This document shows, piece by piece, positions 17,083 to 25,654 of a DNA stretch of 64,000 nucleotides. The stretch is from assembly GCA_036381175.1 (NCBI GenBank), contig DASVDI010000041.1, positions 1 through 64,000 on the forward strand, given 5' to 3'. Within the stretch, counting starts at the first letter, position 1, and each line of letters starts with the position of its first letter. The position numbers and the translations under genes are program-made. This DNA comes from JAJUFS01 sp036381175. GTDB lineage: Bacteria; Pseudomonadota; Gammaproteobacteria; Natronospirales; JAJUFS01. The notes beneath the pieces were generated by a model. The model made no database searches. It saw nothing but the letters and a program-made list of their open reading frames with translations, and was not told the DNA's origin.

Positions 17083-17787
17083 TCAGGCGCTTTCGCCGCC
17101 TGTCACTGTCATGCCGGCTACCAGTTGCACCGGCACCGTGCGGCGCGATCCGATCCAGTCCAGCAAGGGCTGCCAGTCGCGACGGTCGCGGATGACGCGA
17201 TTGTCGCTCATTTCGTGGATGCCGACGCCCTGCTCGGAGCAGTTGATGTAGTTCTGCGTGTCGCGCAGCGTGGCGACGAAGGGAATGTCCAGGCTGTGCA
17301 GGAAGCGGGTGAGCGCGTGATACACGCGCGTGTTTTTCTTTACGCGGTTCGCGACGACGGCAATGCGCTCTTCGCGGCGATCAATCCGCGCGATCAGCAG
17401 CAGGTCAGCGATGCAGCGCGATGCGGCATGAATGTCGATGTCGGAGGGCAGCACCGGCACGATGACGGCGTGCGCGTTGCGCGTGATTTCCGTGAGGCGC
17501 TGCGGTTCGAGGCCGGCGGGCGTGTCGACGATCAGGCACTCGGTCTGCATTGGCACGCGCAATTGCCAGCTTCTTGTCATCCGCGAATTGCGCTCGGCAG
17601 CGGCAACGCCGTTGATGCGCGGGCGAGTCTCGTCGCGCTTCGTCAGCCAGCGCATGCTGGAACCCTGCGGGTCGTAATCCATGATCGTGGTATTGCGGCC
17701 ATGCAGCGCATGCCATGCCGCGAGGTTCGTCGCGATCGTGCTCTTGCCGCACCCGCCCTTGGTATTCAGGACTACGATTTTTCTCAT
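17083..17787 (-). CDS. ParA/MinD-family ATPase
   Basis: A 234-residue ATPase. It starts MRKIVVLNTKGGCGKSTIAT, with the deviant Walker A (KGGCGKST) including the signature Lys. DYDPQGSSMRW follows as switch I and LIVDTPAG as Walker B. No parB gene or parS-like site is visible next to it, so it is an orphan; such proteins position various cargoes or regulate cell processes. The long open frame upstream of 17787 is not conserved in type. AGGCAGCCC precedes the ATG, and a CRP-like palindrome lies 90 bases upstream. Confidence 0.9.
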   Translation of the reverse strand: MRKIVVLNTKGGCGKSTIATNLAAWHALHGRNTTIMDYDPQGSSMRWLTKRDETRPRINGVAAAERNSRMTRSWQLRVPMQTECLIVDTPAGLEPQRLTEITRNAHAVIVPVLPSDIDIHAASRCIADLLLIARIDRREERIAVVANRVKKNTRVYHALTRFLHSLDIPFVATLRDTQNYINCSEQGVGIHEMSDNRVIRDRRDWQPLLDWIGSRRTVPVQLVAGMTVTGGESA

Positions 17788-17876
17788 GGGCTGCCTGGAA
17801 AATGATGACCAAACGAACGAAAAGGATAGCCTACTCGGGAAGTTACAGCAGCAGCTGCGCGGTATTGTTTGAAATA

Positions 17877-17892
17877 CGTGACATAAGTCACA
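17877..17892. promoter_or_regulatory. Candidate CRP/FNR-family operator
   Basis: CGTGACATAAGTCACA is TGTGAC-TTAT-GTCACG on the minus strand, one mismatch from the TGTGA-N6-TCACA consensus of CRP-type regulators. It sits in the 125-base spacer between mgtE and the ParA gene, about 90 bases upstream of the ParA start. No well-formed promoter could be placed beside it, so this is only a candidate. Confidence 0.35.
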
Positions 17893-17912
17893 AGCTCTTG
17901 TAGAGATACTTC

Positions 17913-19280
17913 TCAGAGCAGGTAGAGCGTTCCGAGGCCGAGAAAGACGAGAAAGCCCATTACATCGGTAAACGTCGTGACGATTACCGGGCCGGCGAGC
18001 GCGGGATCGATGCCGAAGCGGCGCAACACCAGCGGTACTGCGCATCCGGCAACGGTCGCGATCAGCAGGTTGATGATGAGTGCAGCACCAATGATGAGTC
18101 CGATCGACGTGTTGTCGAACCACGCGAACGCGAGCCCGCCGACCAGCACCGACAGCAGCAGCGAGTTCAGTCCCACCACCGCCATTTGCTTGCCGATGAA
18201 CCATTTCACGTTGCTGCGTTCAAGCTGGCCGAGTGCGAGACCGCGGATGATGATGGTCAGCACCTGGCTGCCGGCGATGCCGCCCATGCTCGCGACAATG
18301 GGCATGAGCACGGCGAGCGCGACGATCTGATCGAGTGTCGCTTCGAACAGGCCGACCACGGAGGCCGCGAGGATTGCGGTCGCCAGGTTGATGCCGAGCC
18401 ACAGCGCGCGGCGCCGCGCGCTCGACAGCACCGGCGCGAACATGTCTTCATCTTCATCGAGACCCGCCATGGTCATCAGCGAGTGATCCGCCTGGTCGCG
18501 GATGACATCGACCACGTCATCGATGGTGATGCGGCCGAGCAGCACGCCTTCGTTGTCCACGACGGGTGCGGAAACAAGGTCCCGATCCTCGAACAGTTTC
18601 GCGACCTCATGCGCCGGCGTTTCGGCGGAAATGCCCTTGATTTCGGTGTCCATGACTTCGGCCACGGTTTTCGACGGATCGCTCGCGAGCAGCCTTGCGA
18701 GCGTGAGCGAGCCGAGCAGCCGGCCGTAACGGTTCGCGACGAACAGGCGATCCGTGTCATCCGGCAGGTTTTCGCGCATGCGCAAGTAGCGCGCGACGAC
18801 ATCCAGCGACACGTCCGGACGGACGGTCACGGTGTCGATGTTCATCAGTCCGCCGGCGCTGTCCTGGGCGTATGCCAGCACGCCGGCAAGACGGTGACGA
18901 TCCTGCTCGTCCATGGAACGCAGCAACTGTTGCGTGACGGTTTCCGGCAGGTCGGCGAAGAGATCCGCGAGATCGTCTATGTCCAGGCCTTCGGTCGCGG
19001 CGAGCAGTTCCTGCGCGTCCATGCCGCGGATGAGACCCATGCGGACTTCATCGTTGACGTGCAGCAGCACCTCGCCGTCGTCTTCGGCGTCAACAAGTTC
19101 CCAGACGATTTCGCGTTCGGCGGGACGCAGCGATTCAAGCAGGTGAGCGATTTCGGCGGGATGCAGCGAGTGCGTCATGCGGCGCACGCCGCGAAGCGTG
19201 CCGGAATCGAGCGCGTCGCGGATGCTCTCAAGGCGGCTCGCCGCGGTGTTGCTGCTTGTGCTGCCGGCCTGGTCGTTCAT
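17913..19280 (-). CDS. mgtE: Magnesium transporter MgtE
   Basis: A 455-residue inner-membrane Mg2+ channel. An N-terminal superhelical domain (about 30-135, HPAEIAHLLESLRPAER) is followed by two CBS domains (about 140-260) that sense cytosolic Mg2+. Five membrane helices fill residues 290-455. The pore-region motif is MPIVASMGGIAGSQ, a variant of the common GGNAG sequence. It ends LGLGTLYLL. It is downstream of rapZ on the same strand, 106 bases away, and could be co-transcribed or have its own promoter. Confidence 0.95.
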   Translation of the reverse strand: MNDQAGSTSSNTAASRLESIRDALDSGTLRGVRRMTHSLHPAEIAHLLESLRPAEREIVWELVDAEDDGEVLLHVNDEVRMGLIRGMDAQELLAATEGLDIDDLADLFADLPETVTQQLLRSMDEQDRHRLAGVLAYAQDSAGGLMNIDTVTVRPDVSLDVVARYLRMRENLPDDTDRLFVANRYGRLLGSLTLARLLASDPSKTVAEVMDTEIKGISAETPAHEVAKLFEDRDLVSAPVVDNEGVLLGRITIDDVVDVIRDQADHSLMTMAGLDEDEDMFAPVLSSARRRALWLGINLATAILAASVVGLFEATLDQIVALAVLMPIVASMGGIAGSQVLTIIIRGLALGQLERSNVKWFIGKQMAVVGLNSLLLSVLVGGLAFAWFDNTSIGLIIGAALIINLLIATVAGCAVPLVLRRFGIDPALAGPVIVTTFTDVMGFLVFLGLGTLYLL

Positions 19281-19386
19281 TCACATCGCCAGAAGGTCAA
19301 TGCGCATGCGGGCGCACGCGCGGAAGATTGCGGTGGCAGTGTAACGGGCGGCGCCGGAAGCGTCTATTGAGCGACGAGCGTCAGTC

Positions 19387-20292
19387 TCAGCGCTTCTCGC
19401 GCTTCTCAAGTGCGAGATCGAGTTGCCGTGCGTCGAAGACTTCGGCCAGCGAGCTGTGCCGCACCAGCACCTTCGGATGCTTGCGACCGAAGTACGCAGC
19501 AAGCTGCTCGGCCATGTAAACGGAACGATGCCGCCCGCCGGTGCAACCGAGCGCGATGGTCAGGTAACTGCGGTCGGCGCCTTCGAAGCAGGGAATCCAT
19601 TTGTCGAGGAAATCGATGATGTCTTCGCGCAATTTCACGACGCTGTCGCGCTCGTGCAGGTAGTCGACGACGGCAGCATCGCGTCCGGTCAGCGGCCGTA
19701 GTGCATTTTCCCAGTGCGGATTCGGCAGGCAGCGCAGATCGAAAACGAAATCGGCGTCGCGCGGCACGCCGTTCTTGTAGCCGAACGACATGAACATCAG
19801 TGAAAGTTCGCCGCCGCCGTCGAGCTTCAGACGGTGGCGAATGATTTCGCGCAAATCGTGCACGTTCAGGTGCGTCGTGTCGATCTTGAGATCCGCGTGC
19901 TCGGCGATATTGGAAAGCACCGCGCGTTCTTCCTGGATCGCCTCGCTGACACTGCCTTCCTCCTGGGCGAGCGGATGACGGCGGCGCGTTTCGCTGTAGC
20001 GGCGAACGAGCGTGTCGTCGTCGGAGGTAAGAAAAATGACTTCGCAATCGATGCCGGCCTCGCGCAGTTCGCTCGCGATCGCGGGGAGAATCTGCAGGTC
20101 GTCGTAGCCGGCGCGCGCATCCACGCCGATGGCGATGCGCCGGTTCGTCGAGCGCCCGACTTCCTGCGCCACGTAATCGCGCAACAGCCGGATCGGGAAA
20201 TTATCCAGACTGGTGTAGCCGAGGTCTTCGAGCATGTGCAGTGCGACGGTCTTGCCGGAGCCCGAAAGGCCGCTGAGAAAAATGATTCGCAT
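19387..20292 (-). CDS. rapZ: RNase adapter protein RapZ
   Basis: A 301-residue nucleotide-binding protein. GLSGSGKTVALHMLED at the N-terminus is the Walker A motif, and ALGCTGGRHRSVYMAEQLA is the family's C-terminal signature. In E. coli it guides RNase E to the small RNA GlmZ and so controls glucosamine-6-phosphate synthesis, feeding cell-wall and LPS precursors. It follows hpf as in E. coli, but the usual ptsN between them is absent. A terminator stands between hpf and rapZ, so rapZ probably has its own promoter in that 142-base spacer. Confidence 0.96.
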   Translation of the reverse strand: MRIIFLSGLSGSGKTVALHMLEDLGYTSLDNFPIRLLRDYVAQEVGRSTNRRIAIGVDARAGYDDLQILPAIASELREAGIDCEVIFLTSDDDTLVRRYSETRRRHPLAQEEGSVSEAIQEERAVLSNIAEHADLKIDTTHLNVHDLREIIRHRLKLDGGGELSLMFMSFGYKNGVPRDADFVFDLRCLPNPHWENALRPLTGRDAAVVDYLHERDSVVKLREDIIDFLDKWIPCFEGADRSYLTIALGCTGGRHRSVYMAEQLAAYFGRKHPKVLVRHSSLAEVFDARQLDLALEKREKR

Positions 20293-20386
20293 GAGGCGTC
20301 CCGTTGCCGAAGAGCCGACATTCTACCAGCCGCCTTGACGGGTTTCGTCGGTCAGACGGAGTAATCCTCTCGATGCCGAAATGAAA

Positions 20387-20408
20387 ACGGCCGCGATATC
20401 GCGGCCGT
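20387..20408 (-). terminator. Intrinsic terminator after hpf
   Basis: ACGGCCGCGATATCGCGGCCGT is a perfect palindrome of 22 bases. Read on the minus strand it is followed by TTTCATTT. It lies 27 bases past the hpf stop and before rapZ, and probably ends the lpt-rpoN-hpf transcript. Confidence 0.8.
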
Positions 20409-20434
20409 GGCCAGGTTTCAGGAATGCGTAGCGC

Positions 20435-20755
20435 TTACACCATCTGGCTTTTCCGGATCTCGCGCTGGTGATGATCCTGGACTCTTTCCTTGTGCTTCTT
20501 CACCTGTCGGTCAAGCTTGTCGATCAGGCCGTCAATCGCGGCGTACATGTCTTCGTTGACGGCATCGGCGAACAGATTGTTGCCGTTGACGTGCACCGTG
20601 GCTTCCGCCGTGTGGCGCAATTTTTCGACGTTGAGAATGACGTGCACGTCGAAGACATGGTCGAAGTGGCGTTCAAGGCGCTCGAACTTCGAATCGACGT
20701 AATCCCGCAGTGCGGGAGTGATTTCCACGTGATGGCCTGTCAGGTTCAATTGCAT
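20435..20755 (-). CDS. hpf: Ribosome hibernation promoting factor, short form
   Basis: A 106-residue protein with the S30AE/YfiA fold: MQLNLTGHHVEITPALRDYV at the N-terminus, then VHVILNVEKLRHTAEATVHV and the helix YAAIDGLIDKLDRQVKKHKE. It binds the 30S subunit and helps form inactive ribosomes in stationary phase. The length is that of the short gammaproteobacterial form, without the dimerising tail of long HPF. It lies directly after rpoN, 17 bases apart, as in E. coli. Confidence 0.96.
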   Translation of the reverse strand: MQLNLTGHHVEITPALRDYVDSKFERLERHFDHVFDVHVILNVEKLRHTAEATVHVNGNNLFADAVNEDMYAAIDGLIDKLDRQVKKHKERVQDHHQREIRKSQMV

Positions 20756-20772
20756 GTTTCGCTCCTTACCGT

Positions 20773-22194
20773 TCAGGTGGATGCGGGGCGGCGGATGATG
20801 TCGCCCTTGCGATCGTAGGATGCCGGGATCCGCATGGATTCCCGGTACTTGGTTACCGTGCGCCGGGCAACCCGGATCCCCTCATCTATCAAAATGGCGG
20901 CTATTTTCTGGTCACTCAAGGGCCGTCGGGGATTCTCCTGGTCAATCAGCTTACGGATCAGCGCGCGAACGGCGATCGATGAGCGTCCGCCGTCGTTTGC
21001 CGGGATCTGGCTTGAGAAAAAATATTTCAGCGGCAGCGTGCCGCGGTGCGTGTGCAGGTATTTGTTCGCGGTCACGCGCGAGACCGTGGATTCGTGCAAT
21101 TCGACTTCCGTGGCGATATCGCGCAGCACCAGCGGCGACATCGCCGTCTCGCCTTCATCGAAGAATTTCTGCTGGCGATCGACAATGGCCTGCGAAACGC
21201 GCGTCAGCGTGTCGTTTCTTACCGAAAGGCTGCGGATCAGCCAGCGCGCTTCCTGCAACTGCGCCTGTATCTGCGGACTGCGTGAATCCGCCTGTCGCAG
21301 CAGGCGTGCGTATTCCTCGTTCAACTTGAGGCGCGGCGTTACGGCATTATTGAGTTCGACTTTCCAGCGGCCTTCGCGCTTCACGAGCAGCGCATCCGGC
21401 ACGACATATTCCGTTTTCTCGCCGGCAACGGCGGTGCCCGGTTTCGGGTTCAGTCCGCGGATCAGATCGAGCGCAGCGCGCATATGCTCAACCGGGCGCG
21501 AGAACTGTTCCGCGAGTCGCGCGGCATCGGCACGCGCCAGCAATTCCAGGCCGTGCTGCACGAGGTTGAGCGCGGTATCGCGTTCAGGGGAGGGAGGCAG
21601 CAGGCGCAACTGCGCGCTGAGGCATTCCGGCAAGTCGCGTGCCCCGACTCCCGGCGGATCCATGGCCTGGATCCGGTGCAGCACGCGCTCGCCGGTTTCG
21701 TCATCGACATTCAGCGCGTGGCAGATGTCGTCAAGGGATTCGGTGAGATAGCCGTCGTCGTTGAGGCCATCGGCAATGGCTTCGGCGACGGCGAGTTCCT
21801 CAGAGTCGAAGCGGCTTAAGCGAATCTGCCAGAGCAAATGCTCACGCAGGCCGCCTTCGCCTGCTGACATGTTTTCCATGGGATCGTAGCCGGGGTCCTG
21901 CCAGGAATCCGCGGAGGCGGTTTCGGGCCAGTCTTCGGCGAGGCCGTCGTGGTCGAGTTCGAAATCGGCGTTGTCGTCGAAGGAGTCGACATCGCTATCG
22001 GCGGCGGTGTCTTCAGGAGAGTCGGTGGAATCGCCGTTGCCGTCGTCGGCCAGCAGCATGACGTTGGCTTCGAGAACCTGGTGAACTTCCTGCTGCAGTT
22101 CCTGCATGGATAACTGCAACAACCGGATCGCCTGCCGCAGTTGCGGTGTCATGGCGAGCTGCTGTCCGAGGCGCAGCTGAAGCGAGGGTTTCAT
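20773..22194 (-). CDS. rpoN: RNA polymerase sigma-54 factor
   Basis: A 473-residue alternative sigma factor for promoters that need an enhancer-binding activator. Region I at the N-terminus is rich in Gln and Leu (LRLGQQLAMTPQLRQAIRLL). Region II (about 48-115) is very acidic. The core-binding and HTH domains follow, with DIATEVELHESTVSRVT. The RpoN box ARRTVTKYRESM is near the C-terminus. It lies 73 bases downstream of lptB, the standard gammaproteobacterial order. Confidence 0.98.
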   Translation of the reverse strand: MKPSLQLRLGQQLAMTPQLRQAIRLLQLSMQELQQEVHQVLEANVMLLADDGNGDSTDSPEDTAADSDVDSFDDNADFELDHDGLAEDWPETASADSWQDPGYDPMENMSAGEGGLREHLLWQIRLSRFDSEELAVAEAIADGLNDDGYLTESLDDICHALNVDDETGERVLHRIQAMDPPGVGARDLPECLSAQLRLLPPSPERDTALNLVQHGLELLARADAARLAEQFSRPVEHMRAALDLIRGLNPKPGTAVAGEKTEYVVPDALLVKREGRWKVELNNAVTPRLKLNEEYARLLRQADSRSPQIQAQLQEARWLIRSLSVRNDTLTRVSQAIVDRQQKFFDEGETAMSPLVLRDIATEVELHESTVSRVTANKYLHTHRGTLPLKYFFSSQIPANDGGRSSIAVRALIRKLIDQENPRRPLSDQKIAAILIDEGIRVARRTVTKYRESMRIPASYDRKGDIIRRPAST

Positions 22195-22267
22195 GAAGAG
22201 AGTCTGTTGCTCCGCAGGTCCGAATCGGCCGCTTTGCGCGGCTCGTTGTCCATGAGTGTACCTCTAG

Positions 22268-22993
22268 TTATAGCCTAAAATCCTTGCCCAAGTACACGTC
22301 CCTAACTTGTTGATTTTGAAGTATTTGTTCCGAATTTCCCGCTGCGATCACCTGGCCCTGGCTGATGATGTAGGCGCGCTCGCAGATCCCCAGCGTCTCG
22401 CGGACATTATGGTCAGTAATCAGCACGCCGATGCCGCGACTTTTCAGGTGTTCGACGATCCGCTGGATGTCGATCACCGAGATCGGATCGACGCCCGCGA
22501 AGGGTTCATCCAGCAATACGAAGCGCGGATCGACCGCCAGCGCGCGAGCGATTTCCACGCGCCGCCGCTCGCCGCCGGACAGGCTGATCCCGGCGGTGTC
22601 GCGAACATGGCTGATGTGCAGCTCTTCCAGCAGGGATTCCAGCGCGGCCTCGCGTCCGGCGCGGTCGAGATCCTCGCGCGTCTGGAGAATGGCCATGATG
22701 TTGTCGGCGACGCTGAGCTTGCGGAACACCGAGGCTTCCTGCGGCAAATAGCCGACGCCGAGGCGCGCTCGGGCATGCACGGGCAGGTGGCTGAGATCGG
22801 TGTCATCGAGCCGGATGCTGCCCCCGTCGCGCGGCACGAGGCCGACGATCATGTAAAAGGAGGTCGTCTTGCCGGCGCCGTTCGGCCCGAGCAGGCCGAC
22901 AATTTCGCCGCTTTCCACCCGTAGCGAGACGCCGTTGACTACCGTGCGGTCGCGGTAACGTTTTACGAGTCCTGTCGCTTCCAGCACTGCCAT
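22268..22993 (-). CDS. lptB: LPS export ABC transporter ATP-binding protein
   Basis: A 241-residue cytosolic ATPase that powers the LptB2FGC complex, extracting LPS from the inner membrane. Walker A is GPNGAGKTT, the signature is SLSGGERRRVEIARAL and Walker B is FVLLDEPFAGVDP, followed by the switch His in VLITDHNVRETL. The gene follows lptA with a 2-base gap. LptF and LptG are not in the window. Confidence 0.98.
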   Translation of the reverse strand: MAVLEATGLVKRYRDRTVVNGVSLRVESGEIVGLLGPNGAGKTTSFYMIVGLVPRDGGSIRLDDTDLSHLPVHARARLGVGYLPQEASVFRKLSVADNIMAILQTREDLDRAGREAALESLLEELHISHVRDTAGISLSGGERRRVEIARALAVDPRFVLLDEPFAGVDPISVIDIQRIVEHLKSRGIGVLITDHNVRETLGICERAYIISQGQVIAAGNSEQILQNQQVRDVYLGKDFRL

Positions 22994-22995
22994 GT

Positions 22996-23538
22996 TCAGT
23001 TCCCGTTTTCCTGGTTCTGGTTCTGATTCCGGGGCGGCGCACTTTCCTGCTCGCCGTTGTCCGGTTCATCGTTCTTTGGCTGGAAAATGATCGTCACGCG
23101 CTCCTTTGCGCTTTCAGGCGATGTTGCCAGCACTTTTTCGGTAGCAATGTCGTAGCGAATGGTTTCCGCGCGGAATTCGTCCTCGCCCTGGCGCACCCAG
23201 GCATTACCGGTCAGCACGATGATCTCGTTCACCGCGTCGTATTCGATGCGCTCGGCCTCGCCGGTGACGAGCGCGGCGCCTTCCGGTTGCTGGCGAAATT
23301 TCGCCGGGCGGCCGATCAAGGTGCCTTCCTGCACGACGCCTTCCAGTGCACGCAGGCGCGCTTCGTCGGCTTCGATGTGAATGCCGCCCTTGTCGATTCG
23401 CACCTCGCCGGTGAACACGGAGATACCTTTGCTGCGGTCGGCTTCAACGCTGTGGGATGACACGGTCAGCGACGCCTCGCTGCCGTAAGCGGGGATCGCG
23501 AGCAGGCTCAGCGCAACCAGCAGCCATCTACTTCTCAT
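22996..23538 (-). CDS. lptA: LPS transport periplasmic protein LptA
   Basis: A 180-residue periplasmic protein of the OstA/LptA family that forms the bridge carrying LPS from LptC to LptD. Residues 1-19 form a signal peptide (WLLVALSLLAIPAYGS). The repeated beta strands follow (VFTGEVRIDKGGIHIEADEA, AERIEYDAVNEIIVLTGNAW). The C-terminus is polar and rich in Gln and Asn, probably disordered. Its start overlaps lptC by 11 bases, so the two are coupled. Confidence 0.94.
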   Translation of the reverse strand: MRSRWLLVALSLLAIPAYGSEASLTVSSHSVEADRSKGISVFTGEVRIDKGGIHIEADEARLRALEGVVQEGTLIGRPAKFRQQPEGAALVTGEAERIEYDAVNEIIVLTGNAWVRQGEDEFRAETIRYDIATEKVLATSPESAKERVTIIFQPKNDEPDNGEQESAPPRNQNQNQENGN

Positions 23539-24100
23539 AACGCGCCTCCACGTTGGATTCGATGCGCAAATAATCGTCGGCTAGCGACACCCACAGGCCG
23601 CGGCCCGAAACCACGCTTGCACCTTGCTTCACGGTTACCGGCGCATCCGTCATGGCGATTTCGGTATCCGTGTTCACGGATAATTCCGTGGTGCGAAGTT
23701 CGATGGGCACTTTCCCGGGATTGTTGCGCGTGAGTACGACATCGCCGTGAACGTCGAGTTCGACGCCGTCGTCCGTCAGGCGGCCGCGGTTCGCGGTCAA
23801 CTGCCAGCCCGGTCCGGCGCCAAGGCCGCGCGCGGCAAGTTCCTGCAAATGTATCCAGGTTTCGTCTTCGAAATGCTCGGCATATTCCGCCGTGACACGC
23901 ATTTCCGGATCGCCGTTCACATCATGGCGAACGATATCGAGATCATGAAAATAACTGTCGGGATGCCGCGCGGCAGCCTGCCCCGGTGCGAGTGCACGCT
24001 GCTCGCCCAGCCACCACCATGTGCCGAAACCCGCGGCGGCAAGCAGGATGATGACCGCGACGCGCGAGGCCGCCGGAAGCTGCCGGAACCACTGGCGCAT
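23528..24100 (-). CDS. lptC: LPS export protein LptC
   Basis: A 190-residue protein with one N-terminal membrane helix (about 11-30, VAVIILLAAAGFGTWWWLG) and a periplasmic beta-jellyroll. Motifs include YFHDLDIVRHDVNGDPEMRV and WQLTANRGRLTDDGVELDVH. It accepts LPS from LptBFG and passes it to LptA. The start overlaps the kdsC stop by one base (TGATG), so translation is coupled through kdsC-lptC-lptA. Confidence 0.93.
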   Translation of the reverse strand: MRQWFRQLPAASRVAVIILLAAAGFGTWWWLGEQRALAPGQAAARHPDSYFHDLDIVRHDVNGDPEMRVTAEYAEHFEDETWIHLQELAARGLGAGPGWQLTANRGRLTDDGVELDVHGDVVLTRNNPGKVPIELRTTELSVNTDTEIAMTDAPVTVKQGASVVSGRGLWVSLADDYLRIESNVEARYEK

Positions 24101-24624
24101 CAGGTGTCGCTTTCTGCGTGAACGTTTGTGCCGCGCGCGGCGAGCAGCAGGTCGCAGGCTTCACGCGCAGCACCACGGCCACCCGGATTGCGCGCGCGCC
24201 AATGCGCAACGGGAATGACATCCGGATGCGCGTCCTGCACGGTCAGTGCGAGTGCGACTTTCCGCATTGCCGGAATGTCCATGACGTCATCGCCCATGTA
24301 CGCAGTCTCGTTCGGCGAGATGTCGAGTTCCGCGAGCAATTCGTCCAGCGCCACGCCTTTGTCTTCCCGGCCCTGCACCAGATGTTCGACGCCGAGATCG
24401 CGCATGCGCGCTGCCGCCATTTTGGAGTTGCGCCCGGTGATGACGGCGACGGTAATACCGGCTCGCTGCAAAGACTTGATGCCGTGGCCGTCGCGCACAT
24501 TGAAGACCTTCAGCGACTCGCCGTCCGGGCCGTAGTAAAGCCGGCCATCGGTGAGCACGCCGTCGATGTCGAACACGACGAGCTTGAGCCGACGGGCGAT
24601 GGCGTGGATTGCGCGCAATTCCAT
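24100..24624 (-). CDS. kdsC: 3-deoxy-D-manno-octulosonate 8-phosphate phosphatase
   Basis: A 174-residue HAD-family phosphatase that removes phosphate from Kdo 8-phosphate, the step before CMP-Kdo formation for the LPS core. The nucleophile motif is VFDIDGVLTDGRLYY. VAVITGRNSKMAAARMRDL and YMGDDVMDIPAMRKV complete the active site. It is of the compact, cap-less type that forms tetramers. It lies 11 bases after kdsD. Confidence 0.96.
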   Translation of the reverse strand: MELRAIHAIARRLKLVVFDIDGVLTDGRLYYGPDGESLKVFNVRDGHGIKSLQRAGITVAVITGRNSKMAAARMRDLGVEHLVQGREDKGVALDELLAELDISPNETAYMGDDVMDIPAMRKVALALTVQDAHPDVIPVAHWRARNPGGRGAAREACDLLLAARGTNVHAESDT

Positions 24625-24635
24625 TGAGGGTTTCC

Positions 24636-25631
24636 TTAAACGATGCCGGCGCGCAGCAGGTCGTGCATGTTCAGCGCACCGATCAGCCGCTGGTTTTCAT
24701 CCACCACCAGTAGCGCGTTGATCTTGTGAGTGTCCATCAGTTGCAGCGCCTCGGCCGCGAGGTCGTTCGCGCCGATGGTCCGGCTTCCAGGCGTCATCGC
24801 GTCCGACACCGTCGTTGCGTGCACGTCGAGCTTGCGGTCCAGCGTGCGGCGCAAATCGCCGTCCGTGAAAATGCCAAGCACCTTGTCATCGTCATCGACA
24901 ATCGCGGTCATGCCGAGACCCTTGTGCGTCATTTCCATCAGCGCTTCGCTGAGAACCACATCAGGCGCGACTTTCGGAATCTCCTCGCCGGAATGCATGA
25001 GATCGGCGACGTGCAGCAACAGTCGCCGTCCGAGCGAGCCGCCCGGATGCGAGCGCGCAAAATCCTCGACGGTAAAACCGCGCGCATCCAGCAGCGCGAC
25101 CGCGAGCGCGTCGCCCATCGCGAGCGTCGCTGTGGTGCTGGCTGTCGGTGCGAGATTCAGCGGGCAGGCTTCTTTCGCGACGCTGACATCCAGATTCACG
25201 TCTGCATTCGTGGCAAGCGAGGATTGCGGATTGCCGGCGAGGCTTATCAACGGCACGCCAAGGCGCTTGATGAGCGGCAGGATGGTGAGGATTTCGGCGG
25301 TTTCGCCGGAATTGGAAATCGCGAGCACGACGTCCTCGCCGGTAATCATGCCGAGATCGCCGTGCGAAGCCTCGCCGGGATGCACGAAGAACGCCGGCGT
25401 GCCGGTGCTTGCCAGGGTTGCGGCGATCTTGCCGCCGATGTGTCCGGACTTGCCCATGCCGACGACAACGACACGGCCGCGGCAGGCGAGGCAGATTTCG
25501 CAGGCGCGCTCGAAGCGTTCATCAAGGCGGCTGGCCAATGCCGCGACGGCAGCCGCTTCAATTTCGATGACATCGCGCCCGTTGTGCGCATAGCGCCGAT
25601 CCGGCGCCTGTTCACGGCTGTTGCTGGTCAT
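24636..25631 (-). CDS. kdsD: D-arabinose 5-phosphate isomerase
   Basis: A 331-residue enzyme converting ribulose 5-phosphate to arabinose 5-phosphate, the first step toward Kdo. An SIS domain (about 35-180) carries VVVVGMGKSGHIGGKIAATL and SHGDLGMI. Two CBS domains follow (about 205-330). The start at 25631 is chosen because it opens with the polar MTSNSREQAPD before the fold; the frame stays open far upstream but overlaps the antiporter gene. It lies 23 bases after the antiporter gene. Confidence 0.95.
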   Translation of the reverse strand: MTSNSREQAPDRRYAHNGRDVIEIEAAAVAALASRLDERFERACEICLACRGRVVVVGMGKSGHIGGKIAATLASTGTPAFFVHPGEASHGDLGMITGEDVVLAISNSGETAEILTILPLIKRLGVPLISLAGNPQSSLATNADVNLDVSVAKEACPLNLAPTASTTATLAMGDALAVALLDARGFTVEDFARSHPGGSLGRRLLLHVADLMHSGEEIPKVAPDVVLSEALMEMTHKGLGMTAIVDDDDKVLGIFTDGDLRRTLDRKLDVHATTVSDAMTPGSRTIGANDLAAEALQLMDTHKINALLVVDENQRLIGALNMHDLLRAGIV

Positions 25632-25654
25632 TTCGCGTTCGTTGGTCGGGAATG

